The notes beneath the pieces were generated by a model that ran no database searches, was not told where the DNA came from, and saw only the letters and a list, made by a program, of their open reading frames with translations. A stretch of DNA of 64,000 nt from Penicillus capitatus (taxonomy: Eukaryota; Chlorophyta): NCBI GenBank assembly GCA_965649825.1, contig OZ287696.1, positions 558,001 to 622,000 on the forward strand. Direction: 5' to 3'. Every line of letters starts with the position of its first letter. Positions within the stretch are counted from its first letter, which is position 1. A program made the position numbers and the translations under genes. Shown here piece by piece: positions 52,601 through 64,000 of the stretch.

Positions 52601-55468
52601 CTTTGCGTGTGGAGTCATTGTACGCTGTTTAAGGACAACATCCATCTACAGCTCCTTCAAAAGGCAGATAGGACAGAGAGTCAAAAATCAGGAGTGGGGC
52701 ATTGGAAGTCTGGGGATGATACAGTGTTTCCTCAAGGACAAGAGAAATGGCAAACACTATGTGCAATTGAGAACCGTCCTGACAGGGCAGGCGACTGTTC
52801 TGGGAGATGCTGCATCGACACATGAGCTTTTCTTGGAGAACAGGTGGATCATTATGTAAGACAAACAGCACACCATCACTGTCACTCGTGATTCTTGTGT
52901 CTGCAGCTCACTGGAAGACATCTCATTGCCGATGGACAACATCCATCTCAGATGCATGGAGAAAGGGAGAGACGAAGAAATGAGAGGCCAGAGAACACTA
53001 TCGGCAAATTCAGAGGACGGTTTTGTTATCAAACTGGTCTACCAACCAGATAAAGGAATGTTTGACGCGATCCGGGACTTGAATCCAGGCACTCTGCATT
53101 TGACCGAGGTGTCCCTTTTTTCTGTTTTGCTAGTTACTGAGCAAAAAGGGTGTTCAGGAGATAGAAGCTGAGACAGCGAAGGTGCCGGTCATGACCGGCG
53201 AGACATCTTTTGTCCTCTCCGATGTGAGCTATAACGTGGGAGACTCGATTTACTTTGACCCGCGGGTGTTGGAAGAGGGATCAACAGAACAGACGCATCC
53301 ACATGTCCCTGGGTACATTGCAGCATCAGGCAGAGATCCCAAGGTCGAAGAAATGTTACATGGCTCTTGGCACACATCGATCGACGATCTTGTTTTTCTT
53401 TCAGGGATCTATTCGCAGATTAAGACCTTATGCCGTTGGCTTGATCACGAGCATCAGAATCTCCGATCACTCAAAGGCGAGAAATCAGCGGAGAAAACCT
53501 ATGCTAAGAGAGACGGGCGAGTAGGCCGTGGACAGTGTATCTGTGCAAAGATATTACAGGCCTGAAGATGTTGGAGAAGCTGAGGAGACCACAGCCGACT
53601 ATTGGGAACTTTACTCGAGCGACAGACGTATAGACATTTGCCCATCGGATATCATCCGGAAATGTCACGTAGACTGTCACCGATCCACAGGTACCGACAC
53701 TCACCATCGGCACGCATGACGCCTTCTGCGGATTGCTTGAAGATGACGACAACGACACATTCGTGTGCACAAAGCGCGTTGAGTTCGAAATCAATGGCAA
53801 GATCAAATTGGTCCCCGGAGAGACAGATGGAGCAGACAGCGAAGAGGAGACATGCAAGAGGTCCGATCCTATCGTCTGTCCACGTTATCTGAAGCATCTT
53901 CTAAATGGACTGGCATAAAGCGTGGCGTTTTAGAGGCACTGAAGACGCTGGATATCTTTGCTGGATGTGGTGGTCTGTCAGAAGGTATGCATCAAGCAGG
54001 CATTGTCGATACCAAATGGGCGATCGAGTATGACGATGCTGCTGCCGAAGCTTTTAAACTGAATCACCCTTCCACAGCTGTGCTCTGCAACAATGTCAGC
54101 GCTTTGCTGTATCGGATTATGTCAGCCCATGGGCGCCAGAGCGATTGCTGTACATGTGAAGAAGTCCAGAAACAGGCAGGCAGTCTTCCAGAAGAGGATA
54201 TCCTTCGCATGCCTCTTCCTGGGGAGGTGGAATTCGTCATGGGTGGACCTCCCTGTCAGGGATACTCTGGGATGAACCGATTCAATCGAGGACAATGGAG
54301 CATGATGCAAAACTCTATGGTCACCGATCACTGAGCAATGACCTTTAGCTAACCAAAGCTGCAATGTAGGTGATGAATTTTCTCTCCTTCACCGACTACT
54401 ATCGTCCAAAATACTTCCTTCTTGAAAACGTTCGCAATTTTGTTAGTCACAATTCGAGTCGGACATTCCGATTAACGCTACGTACGCTGATCGACATGGG
54501 CTACCAGGTGAGAACCCTGGTGCAATGGTTTTGGGGTCTGGAATTTGGAGCTTGTTTTGTAGGTGCGTTTTGGAGTGCTGAATGCCGGAAATCACGGTGT
54601 GCCCCAGTCCAGAAAGAGAACATTCATTTGGGCGGCCAAAGAAGAAATGCAATTGCCGGAATGGCCAACACCCTTGCACGTTTTCCACAGTCCACAACTC
54701 ACCATTAATCTTCCGGGAAGCATTAAATACGCCGTTCCTCACGACACCCGTGGGGCACCTCTGCGAACGGTGACCGTCCAAGATGCCATTTCAGATTTGC
54801 CGCCCATCGAGAACGGCACAGACCAGTACTCGTCCACTCTCTCAGATGATTGGATAGCGCGTCTGTATCCAGGACGCGTCAGGTCTATCCTCAGGGACCG
54901 AGATCTGCCTTTCAAAGAAAGATCAGAGGCAACGTTGCTGTCCTGACAGATCACATCTGCAAGAGATTGAGCGATTTGAACCTTGAGCGATGTCGTTGCA
55001 TTCCGAAGAACACACCGGGGGCCGATTGGAGAACTCTGTTGGACATCGTAGCAGCCGATCCCAATCGAAAGACCTTTCAAGTATGGATAACCACAGTGAG
55101 TGGACAGTGTTCTTTAGAGACTGTTCATGTAGGGCCAACCGTTAGTACCTTGGTGTCTACCCAACACGGCTGCGCGCCATAACAACTGGCGGGGTCTGTT
55201 TGGCCGTCTCGATATGAGAGGACATTTTCCAACGTCCACAACAGATCCACAGCCCATGGGCAAGGTGGGTCAAGTTTTCCATCCAGATCAAGATCGCATT
55301 GTCTCCGTCCGAGAATGCGCACGATCACAAGGATTTCCGGATTCGTATCTCTTTCATGGAACCATCCATCAGAAGCACAAACAGGTGGGCAATGCTGTTC
55401 CGCCGCCATTGGCCTGTGCCTTGGGACGTTCTCTGAAGAAAGCGATTGCCGAGATCCATTTTGAATGA
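49699..55468 (+). CDS. DNMT1: maintenance DNA (cytosine-5) methyltransferase, plant MET1/DNMT1 type
   Basis: Copies CpG methylation after replication. Layout: a basic/acidic N-terminus ([20 protein letters not shown]), then a first RFTS domain ([57 protein letters not shown]). A second RFTS follows ([44 protein letters not shown]-like [20 protein letters not shown]), as in plant MET1. No CXXC finger was seen. BAH1 spans about 52.2-53.1 kb and BAH2 about 53.2-53.8 kb ([20 protein letters not shown]). The catalytic domain has [33 protein letters not shown] with the catalytic Cys, ENVRNF and [11 protein letters not shown]. The intron at 50094-50121 is 28 nt. The start ATG at 49699 is the first in frame. 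The full set of motifs suggests an active enzyme. Confidence 0.93.
50094..50121 (+). other. 28-nt mini-intron in DNMT1
   Basis: Donor GTTGAG, acceptor TGGTACAG. It joins VVVDA to [18 protein letters not shown] at the start of the first RFTS domain. If retained, the frame stops at TGA after eleven bases. Confidence 0.65.
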
Positions 55469-55561
55469 TGACGATTTCAAAAACCCACATTTAAGACGAT
55501 TACATGACTCCATTGACTGTTTGTTCAATCATACCGGCGTCTCATCTCGTGCATCTGAGTT

Positions 55562-56212
55562 TCAGATGGCGTACTTGCCTTCCTTAGCAAGGGCGAAATT
55601 CTCGGCGACTTTTTCCCAATTCACCACATTCCAAAAAGCGGCGATGTACTCTGGACGTCGATTCTGATACTTGAGATAATATGCATGTTCCCACACATCT
55701 AATCCGAGAATCGGAATCCCCTGCACATCTGTCACGGACATCAATGGATTGTCTTGATTTGGGGTCGATGTGATGCTCAGGCTTCCATCCTGCTGAGCTA
55801 CTAACCATGCCCAGCCGGATCCAAAACGTTTGGCGGCTGCGCCATTGAAAGCCGTCTGCATTTCATCGACAGATCCAAACGTCTCTTCAATTTTACTTTT
55901 CACGTCTCCTGATGGCCCCGCCGTTTCTGACGGTTTTGTCATCACTTGCCAGAAGAAGGAATGGTTCCAGTGTCCGCCGCCGTTGTTGCGCACGGCTGTC
56001 GCAATATCGGCTGGGATCTTGTCCGTACCGACACTCGAGCTGATCTCAGCGATGCCCAAGCCACTCAATTCGGGAAACTTCTCAATGGCGGCGTTCAGAT
56101 TATTGACGTAAGCCTGATGATGCTTGGTATGGTGAATGTTCATGGTCGTGGTGTCAATGTGGGGCTCCAGAGCTTCGTAACCATAAGAGAGATCCGGCAA
56201 AGAAAACGCCAT
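55562..56212 (-). CDS. Fe/Mn superoxide dismutase, intronless
   Basis: Converts superoxide to peroxide and oxygen. The 216-residue product starts [20 protein letters not shown], has [20 protein letters not shown] (first His ligand), [16 protein letters not shown] (second His), [16 protein letters not shown], and [20 protein letters not shown] with the Asp and His ligands. The GGGHWNHS stretch is Mn-type, while other positions are common to both metal types, so the metal is not settled. There is no obvious transit peptide, so it may be cytosolic. No intron, unlike most neighbours. The stop is 90 bp from the convergent DNMT1 stop. Confidence 0.95.
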   Translation of the reverse strand: MAFSLPDLSYGYEALEPHIDTTTMNIHHTKHHQAYVNNLNAAIEKFPELSGLGIAEISSSVGTDKIPADIATAVRNNGGGHWNHSFFWQVMTKPSETAGPSGDVKSKIEETFGSVDEMQTAFNGAAAKRFGSGWAWLVAQQDGSLSITSTPNQDNPLMSVTDVQGIPILGLDVWEHAYYLKYQNRRPEYIAAFWNVVNWEKVAENFALAKEGKYAI

Positions 56213-56408
56213 GGTGCAGGCGAAAGAATCGTAAATCGGTGCGGGTACTTGTCGAATGCGATCGATCGATTGTGCCGAACGGAATGGGTATCATTAAGGG
56301 AGTAGCACATTAAGTGTTGTTCTCCGTTGGCATTTCTGTTCGTTACGACGATTATTACGGCCGCCACAGAACGCTCTCCCGAAAGACACTTACGTTTGGA
56401 CGTGCATC

Positions 56409-58360
56409 ATGTCGTCCGTCAAGGCATTGAATCCCGCGGCCGAGACGATGGCCCAAAGCGAGGCGTTGATGATGAACGTCAACGCAGCCAAAGGATTATA
56501 CGATGTCATGAAATCCAACTTGGGACCCAAAGGAACGATCAAGATGCTCGTGGGTGGAGCAGGAGGTTCGCCATGCTCTTTAAACCGATCCCTTTAAGGG
56601 AGGACGGTGTAGATATCAAACTCACGAAGGATGGAAACGTCTTATTGCGTGAAATGCAGATACAGAATCCCACAGCCATTATGATTGCCCGTACGGCCGT
56701 TGCACAGGATGACATCACTGGGTGCGCATTGGATCCACACGTGTACACCGAAGCGGATACGGATTTTTGAGCAGAGATGGAACGACATCGACCGTGTTGT
56801 TGATCGGCGAGCTGATGAAACAGGCCGAGCGTTACTTAGTGGATGGCACACATCCACGTGTCATCATTGAAGTAGGGGTCATGCTTTAGGCTCGCTCTGC
56901 CGATTACTCGTGCGGTGTAGGGGTACGATGCTGCGAAGAAGGCTGTTTTGGCGTTTCTGGAGGAATTCAAGATTCCGTTCAAGGAGGAAGATAAAGAGAC
57001 GCTGGCCTGTGTGGCACGAACGTCGCTGAGGACCAAACTGAACGAGGCAATGGCAGATCAGTTGACCGATATTGTCACGAATGCTGTCATGACGATCTTG
57101 AAGAAGGATCAGCCGCTCGATCTGCACATGGTGCTCTTCTGGTAGGATCTCATGAAAGATGAAGCGTCTTGTATGAGATAGATTGAGATCTTGCATATGA
57201 AACACAAACTCGAGAACGATACGCGTTTGGTGAAAGGACTGGTCTTGGATCATGGTGGACGTCATCCAGATATGCCAAAGAGATTGGAAAACTGTTTCAT
57301 TCTCATCTGCAATATCTCATTGGAATTTGAAAAGAGTGAGCTGGCATCAGGTTTCTTCTACAGCAATGCAGAGGAGAGGGAGAAGCTAGTGGCAGCTGAG
57401 AGAGCTGTCACAGACGATCGCGTCAAACAAATCATCGAACTGAAAAAACAGGTCAGAGGAGATGAGGCAATCCACTGCCTTCACGAGTTTTATTGTTTAG
57501 GTTTGCAACACAGCAGATAAGACGTTTGTTATCATCAATCAGAAAGGCATCGATCCACTTTCTCTCGATCTGTTGGCAAAGGAAGGGATCTTGGGTCTCA
57601 GAAGAGCAAAGAGACGGAATATGGAGAGACTCATGCTTGCATGTGGAGGCAAAGCCATCAACTCTGTTGCATCTCTGCCATAGAGAGATGAGAGCTGAGT
57701 GTTTTGTGCGGTGTAGGAGAAGGAACTGAGTCCAGATTGTCTGGGCCATGCAGATCTTGTTTACGAACATGTCCTGGGCGATGATAAATTTACGTTTGTG
57801 GAAGTGACGCAGAATCCAAAATCGTGCACGATACTCATTAAGGGACCAGACGATCATACCATTGCGCAAATCAAAGATGCCGTGCGTGATGGATTGCATG
57901 CTGTGAAGAACACGCTCGAAGACAAATTCCTCATCGCCGGTATCTGCCATGTCTGTCGCTTGGGAGTCCCTCTGTTGCATTTACCTCAGGGGCCGGAGCA
58001 TTTGAAGTGGCAGCTGCCCATCACTTAAGGACCAAAGTGAAACCAGGACTCAAGGGACGAGCCAAGCTCGGAGTGGAGGCCTTTGCCGAAGCCCTCCTAG
58101 GGATTCCCAAGATATTGGCTGAGAATTCTGGATACGATGTCTTGGATACAATCATCGCTGTACAGGAGGAGCAGGAGAAAGGTGCCGTTGCAGGGATCGA
58201 CGTAGAGAGTGGAGAGCCTTTTGATCCGTGTCTGGCTGGCGTTTACGACAACTGCATTGTGAAGAAGCAGATCATTGAGAGTGCTCCCCTGATCGCGACT
58301 CAGTTCTTGTTGGTCGATGAAGTGATGCGTGCCGGTATTAACATGAAGAAAGGGCCATAG
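56409..58360 (+). CDS. CCT6: CCT6 (TCP-1 zeta) cytosolic chaperonin subunit
   Basis: A subunit of the TRiC/CCT chaperonin folding actin, tubulin and others. It starts [20 protein letters not shown], then [60 protein letters not shown] (ATP-binding GDGTT), [40 protein letters not shown]-type apical block, [40 protein letters not shown] and [17 protein letters not shown] at the end. Seven or so introns of 45-60 nt; the acceptor at 56773 and donor GTGCGC place GDGTT exactly. The zeta assignment follows from the N-terminal MxxVKxLNP and overall similarity. Confidence 0.93.
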
Positions 58361-58597
58361 CGATAACAGAATGTCAAAATACCCATAGAATACAGAGTGT
58401 GTCATGGATGCTTCAGAAGCATGTTTCGATAGATACATATACGTGGCGGTCCCATGATCTTATTGCTAATACGCTGCCCAGTGCAGAATGCCTCCTCCAT
58501 GCATGCGAAATCCACGATTGGCAAAATGCCTCACTTCGCTAAACACCGTCTAATGCTCACCAATGGCGACGATGTGGATTCCACATTGGATACGATT

Positions 58598-61500
58598 CTA
58601 GGCACCGCACTGTTTGAGCCAATGTTGCTCAAAAGCGGGTCTACCTGGATGGTGAGGGGGTCGGGCATGTGACCAGCCAGGTGGGGGATAGGGGAAGTTT
58701 GCTGCGCCTAGTGGATGGGGTAGGTGTTGCATGGGACGCGGATGAAGGGGATACTGTAGGTGTCTTGGATACATCTCCGGACAAAAGTCCTCCTGTCGAT
58801 ATCGCCCACCACGATACCAGTTCTTCTCAAGTTCCCTTTCCTGCGAAGAACGACGCGACGGTGGCCTCCTGGAGTCCAGGTTACGGCCACGTAGATGGTC
58901 GGAATGGCCTTCGAATCTGTCTGCTCGGTCACGGTACGGCAGGGAGCGATCACTAAGGAACCCGCCTCCAAAATCGCGTCCCCGATAACTGCTATGAGAA
59001 AGGCCATGCCTGAAAGGCTGCGGAGGATGTGCAGGCGGAGGAGATGTCGGTAGAGGCGGAATGAAATTTGGATCTTCGTCATCTGAAGGCAGAGGCGCCA
59101 CAAAATTCGGATCATCGACATCTGCCGGAGGGGAATCTGAGGGGAGTGGCGGCTGTGCAGGAATCTCTCCCTCTTCTGGCTGCTCATCTGACAGCGCCTC
59201 CTCGTGTGCCATCTGTGTTACCCTTCTCCCACGTCGATCTAGAAACACACAGCAAAAGGGTGTTGGCATGAGCTTCTGTCAAGTAGATGGTTTCACATGC
59301 AGTTTTGGCTTCGTCTTCAATTGCCTTGTCGATTTCATCCCATGCAGACTTCGCATACTTCTCCAGCTTCCTCCCAGAGACAGTTGATGGGACATTTAGA
59401 CATTCTGGAATGCTTCCCACGGATGCAAATACGCTAGAGAGGATAACACGGTGACATTGTGGTCCGTCCGGACTGCGAATGTAATAGGGGATGCGTTTCT
59501 CACTCCTTAGGCGATCGTCTTCAAGAAAACGCTCATGCTTTCCAGATCTTTCATGCAGCCATGTCAATGCACGATCCATGCTCTCTGCTGAAAAGATATG
59601 CCACTCCTTCCAGAGCTCCAGGACTTTCTCAAGCTTCGTGTACGAATCGTACTCCTCCGAAAGCGTCTCGACGATCTCCTTTAGATGACTCTCGACGAGT
59701 TCCAGGAAAACAATGGTTTCGCCGGTGCTCTTTCCTAGAGGTGCTCTGGCGCGATCCTTGTGAGAACACTGAAGGATGGAGTCCAGCAAATAGAACAGTG
59801 TTATCTTGCGTTCTGCACCGACGGGTTCTTTCATTTGAATCATGACGGCATCGATGGCATGTTTGGCTCCACCACAATGGGCAAGAGAAGTGGCAACGTT
59901 GGTGGCCTTGGCGATTCTATCTCTGGATACGGTGAGATTCTCTAGATGCTTCTCAAATGTCTGCATTTCGAGGCCGATCTCGATGCTGCTGTATCTAGCT
60001 GGTCTGCGAACAGACGGCGATGTGATGGCTGGTGATGTGACAGCCATTGAGTTTGCACTGCAACTAATTCTGGACTCTACACTCAATGACCGGCCAGCTC
60101 ATCACAAACGGAGACAATATGCCGAATGCGTACTTTCTAATCTCGAAGGCCTCTGCGAGATCGCTGCTGCACCTGCCGACTCTTTTACAGAGGCCTGAGG
60201 CGCAGCAACAGCAGCATTGGATGAATGTACTGGGCTCGAGCGTGACAGCGATCTCTTTCTCTCGGGCGCCGTCGTGGAATGGGGACTCGCCCACCAAGCT
60301 GCTGGCAATGTATCTTTGGTCGCAGATTGGGGAGTCTCCCTTTGTAGTGCCTGTGGCAAGGTCAAGACGTCCGCACGATCACAGACACCTTGCCTACCTT
60401 TGTCTCTTGAACATCACATGGTCGAGGATCACTTGACGGCGGTGGAATAACAGCTGTTGTTCTCTCTTCGACAGAATCCACTTGTGGATCATCTGATGCG
60501 TTAGCTGCCGGTTTCTTCGGAGGACTAGTGATGACAGTGGTCTGTTCCGATAGCCATAGCGGCTGAGTATCTATCAGCGCCGCCATCTTTTCTTCCTTCT
60601 GTAACGAAATGTGCTTAAGTACTGCAGTCGGCAGTGGACACACGCACTTTTGCCTTGTTCTTTAACTTCTTTGTTGCAGGTTGACTGCTGCTCTCTATTG
60701 TGCCATTCACATGTCCCCTCTGCCGTTTGGGTCGGAATTGAGAATCTGTTTTCTGTAGCTTCTTCTGACTATCACATTCATCTGGACACAGAACACTCGC
60801 CCTTCAGTGCGCACAAACGAACACCGCCATCAAGTCACTTGTTAATTCCAGAGCTCTCTTTGGCCCTGTCTTCCTGACTGGCTTCTTGCGTGCCAACTCT
60901 TTTGGCTCAGCGCGTTTCGGCTGTTCCGGTGTGCCATTGTGTTCCGTTTTGAATTCTTGACGGAAGGCTGATATGAATGCATCCTTTGGTTTCTGTGGCT
61001 TGAGCACGTTGTGGATTATGTCGTCGAGCATGGAAGATGTGGCTTCCTTAATCTCTCGATCCTCTGAGGCGACAGTTGGTTTTTCTCGAGAGGGTCCTCT
61101 TCGTTGGCGAGCCGATGGCTCTTTTCCGGCAGCCTTCAGTCCATCTCTTCTCAAATCAAACCATGCGATCTTGCGCTGGCCTCCATCTTCCAGATCAAAT
61201 GCAGTGAATTCTTTGACAAATGTCCCCCATTCGTCATCTCCATCCATATACTTGATTTGAAACTTCTGACCCTTTTGATAGTTCACAATGATGCCCAAAA
61301 ACACACCATCATCACCCCAATCCGACTACAGACAGATGTCTACCACATCAGGATCATTTACCCAACAGAGTGATGGAGACCTTTACGATCTTGCCCATCA
61401 TGTATCCCACTCTGCCTGACCGCCGAGGGAAATTGGTGAGACTCGCGTCAAAGTATTTCAACGCCATGGACGAGTCTCTGATCGGATCGGTGATACTTAT

Positions 61501-61869
61501 GGTGCAGATACATTCGTCCTCTTCGCTGTGGAAGAGTCGCCGTTCCACCACGACGCCATTGTCAGAGGGCAGGTCGGCGTGAGGCAGAAAGTCGATGCGA
61601 AAAAACGTTGTTTCGCGATAGTAGCCTGTCACGAGGCCCTTCAAGACACCACGTGAAGGATAGTCGACCTATGTCGCCAACCTCATGTTCAGCAGAGCAC
61701 CACGCACGAACCAACAGACACCAACTGGGCAGCGATAGGGAGAGAAACGTACTTCAACGTAGTGACCGACCAAGGCGGCCGACTCGGTATGACGTTCTTC
61801 GGCCTTGGGGTCCAAAGGCGAGGTATTTTTTTCAGACCCTGTATCGTCATCCAACATCGTCGAAAACAA
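58598..61869 (-). CDS. HUA2-like CID-domain nuclear protein
   Basis: The N-terminal part from about 61869 has a Tudor/PWWP-like fold segment (GVFLGIIVNYQKGQKFQIKY, MDGDDEWGTFVKEFTAFDLE). A low-complexity Pro/Ala/Ser linker follows, then a CID domain (MQTFEKHLENLTVSRDRIAK, KITLFYLLDSILQCSHKDRA, LEKVLELWKEWHIFSAESMD). CID domains bind the RNA polymerase II C-terminal tail. The C-terminus is Pro/Arg/Tyr-rich (EEGEIPAQPPLPSDSPPADV, PHPLGAANFPYPPPGWSHAR). This order matches plant HUA2/HULK proteins, which act in pre-mRNA processing; the match to that subgroup is moderate. The N-terminal start is provisional. Introns were not all placed, and I assume a single gene because frames continue through the linker. 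Confidence 0.72.
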
Positions 61870-62271
61870 GCAGCAGCGAGATAAGGGGGCGGAACAACGG
61901 AAACTCGACCGTCAGTGAAAGACCATCCATCATGCACTTCATTTAACGGCCAATCGCGGCGGTTCCAGAAATGTCACGTCAAAGATGCGTGCGTTTAAAT
62001 GGCTGATGCTCCGAAGTAGTTATTTCAGCAAGGTTTATTGTAGGTATTTGTTTGTTTTTATGGACTCAGGGATGGAGAATGCTTGTCGCTATTGTATGCG
62101 TCCGTCTGTCCTTTCTTCTGAAGATCTACTGACCATAAAGTTGTACAATGGTACGTACGTACAGGGGTAAAATTTGCACATGGCGTGAAACCAACAGCCA
62201 TGACGCCCAGCATCATCTATCAAGAATGATCTAATCTGAAATCATTAGGCGAGGCGTTTATTCAATTTATT

Positions 62272-62352
62272 GACAACAACAACAACAACTGACTGACTGA
62301 CGGATTGATTGATTGATTGATTGATTGAGGGATGGACTGATTGACGGATTGA
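62272..62352. repeat. simple repeats: (CAA)n, (GACT)n, (GATT)n
   Basis: A CAA run (about 62273-62289) is followed by GACT units and five or more GATT units (about 62303-62327), then degenerate GATT/GACT copies. The minus-strand 'protein' over this stretch (poly-Val, SINQSINQS) is a repeat artefact. Confidence 0.85.
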
Positions 62353-63822
62353 TGAGCAAAACATGTGCGACGGGCATTGCTCAGGACAATCCCATCGTAA
62401 GTTGCCTAGCATCGTCATCATCATCATGATCAGCATCACCCAAATGCAACAACACCTTTCCCCATCTTCTCGCCGGCCTCCATGAAGAGGAATGAATGGA
62501 TGATGGAGTGGAAGAGAGGAGGTGATGGTAGAGAAGAATGGGTCTATCTGCTACAAAAGACTCTCTGCTTCGAAACCACAAAAAGATGTGCACCATCACG
62601 GACTGAGGCAAAGCACAAGGTGAGATATGTGTCTTTCCTCATCATGCACGCATGGCATTCATGGTCTACGTTATCGACGAATCTCATCCTCAAACAACAC
62701 AAAGGACAGCGTTCTGTCAAGTACAATGAGAGAAATGACGGAGCTCGGCAACAACGGTTTACACAGGCACACACTCTGTCAGGCAGAGACATCCAAGAGT
62801 ACAGAGGGATATATAGATTGAATGAGGGAATAAAGCACGCTTTGCCATTTATTATTCATGACAGATGGCAAGACAACCCAGTTGGGGTGACACTACCTTG
62901 ACAATCTAATTGAAGTTTGCCCGGAAAATGGGTAGAGGGTTCTCGCAACCATTTTTGTTTGTTTTGTTTGTCTGCAAAGAAGCTCTTTATCCACACGCTC
63001 GTATGACAACCAATGTGTGAATGAAAGCCAGGATTGCAATCACTAGGGAAGAGGGATCTACGATCTAAATATTCCAGCCGCCTAGAAGTGTGTAGTATGC
63101 GTATCACAACAACGACAACGACAATAAATCAAAACGAGCGTGGCGTATGAAATAAAGAATCTATCATCTAACGACACGACGAACGAACTGAGATGTATAT
63201 TTCTTTCTCCTTAGTAGGTAGGCCAAGACAGGACTGAAGATGGGCAGTTCTATGTAAGTAACTGTGCAACAACACCAACGACGCACAACAGTGACAGCAT
63301 CTCCTCTCATGTGCGAAAGGCCGAGGTTTTCATGCTGAGATAAAGTTGTAAATCTTCGAAAAGATATAGCAGACGTTGCATTGTTCCTGCCAAGCTCAGA
63401 TGGATGACGAAGGGAGGAGATAAGCGAAACGATCAATGCCGACAAACGCTCAAGCAGAATGGGCACAGCACAGACAAAAACAGTGGATAAATAGATTCTC
63501 GTCGGCAGTTTTCCTTCCGAATGGTCATCTATTGATTGACAGAAGGGTCTGAATGTCTAGACATCAGCGACATGAAGCGTCCTTACTGCGATTAGCACAC
63601 CACTATCTTTTTTCGCTAATAAAAAGATCCTGTATGTCCCGATTGGTCTCCTACGATTCCCCCTGTTGTGATCTAGGCAATGCCTCTGTGACAATTCTTG
63701 AAAATTTAGAGTGAAGCCATAAACTCCAAAGAGAGCCGAATACTCATTCATGGAGCGTCTTGCATAGACTGTGCTTGAATCAAACTATTGCCAATGAAGG
63801 TGATTAATAGACAAAAGCAGTG

Positions 63823-63838
63823 AACGAACGAACGAACA
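63823..63838. repeat. (GAAC)n tetranucleotide repeat
   Basis: Four successive GAAC units (GAACGAACGAACGAAC), in a non-coding region. Confidence 0.85.
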
Positions 63839-64000
63839 TATTTGCTGCCAACCAAATGCTTCAACTCTACTGTTTCCAAGGGAAGAAAAACTTTCATGCA
63901 GAACAAATGACCTACAGCATCAAGGCAGAGCCACAGGTAACAACACACTTTCAGCAAACAGAGAGATCAACGGACATCGTCGTTGAGTGTCGGCATTTAG

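Larger units (their letters stand above)
61900..64000. other. 2.1-kb gene-poor end with simple repeats
   Basis: Open frames here are short, low in complexity or unsupported. A minus-strand MEAGEKMGKGVVAFG near 62480 could start a small exon, but nothing convincing follows. Repeats include CAA and GATT runs near 62.3 kb and GAAC units near 63.83 kb. It may be a large intergenic region or the 3' side of a gene that begins beyond the window. Confidence 0.45.

Noticed and set aside
62245-62439. Minus-strand protein with poly-Met and SINQS repeats
   Set aside because: Translation of simple tetranucleotide and trinucleotide repeats.

Overview
This is compact eukaryotic nuclear DNA, probably from a photosynthetic alga. 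Spliceosomal introns interrupt most genes. A Ycf49/DUF2499 protein carries plastid and thylakoid-style targeting, an acetyltransferase resembles plastid GNATs, and several products have plant-type architectures: DNMT1 with two RFTS domains, RanGAP with a WPP-like domain, ALDH22-like dehydrogenase, an F-box/JmjC/kinase fusion, a HUA2-like CID protein and an isoamylase-like protein. No flagellar gene was recognised. A member of Archaeplastida fits best. A red alga of the Cyanidium/Galdieria type is my guess, not something the sequence proves.

Layout. 0.2-6.5 kb: small hypothetical, CRAL-TRIO, PNO1, GNAT, tubby-like, DUF2499. 7.5-12.1 kb: AATF/BFR2 and an isoamylase homologue lacking catalytic residues. 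12.8-17.5 kb: three ML-domain secretory proteins plus another secreted protein. 17.5-23.2 kb is the loosest part: RING-H2, TAF10, a sulfotransferase pseudogene and long stretches without a clear gene. 23.2-34.2 kb: OSBP-related protein, small genes, aquaporin, membrane RING protein, SNF8, ALDH22-like. 34.5-49.6 kb: NF-YA, JMJ21-like, MLH1, SWAP, NSUN5, EF-hand, MAEA/GID9, RAB6, RanGAP. 49.7-61.9 kb: DNMT1, superoxide dismutase, CCT6, HUA2-like. 61.9-64 kb: no recognisable gene, with simple repeats.

Most of these are unrelated housekeeping genes, so gene order shows no pathway. The exception is the ML-domain cluster. Divergent neighbours are often separated by only 0-85 bp and convergent ends can overlap. 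No tRNA, rRNA, snRNA, CRISPR array or intact mobile element was found.

The most unusual signal is in the introns. Joining exons by homology and reading frame gives many introns of about 46-58 nt with a sharp cluster at 46-47. There is also a second class of only 26-30 nt. The 5' splice sites show almost no consensus beyond GT, GC-AG introns are frequent, and an octamer GATGTGAC recurs a few bases before the 3' AG. Gene ends and exon joins were worked out by eye, so some starts and junctions are provisional, as noted in each entry.
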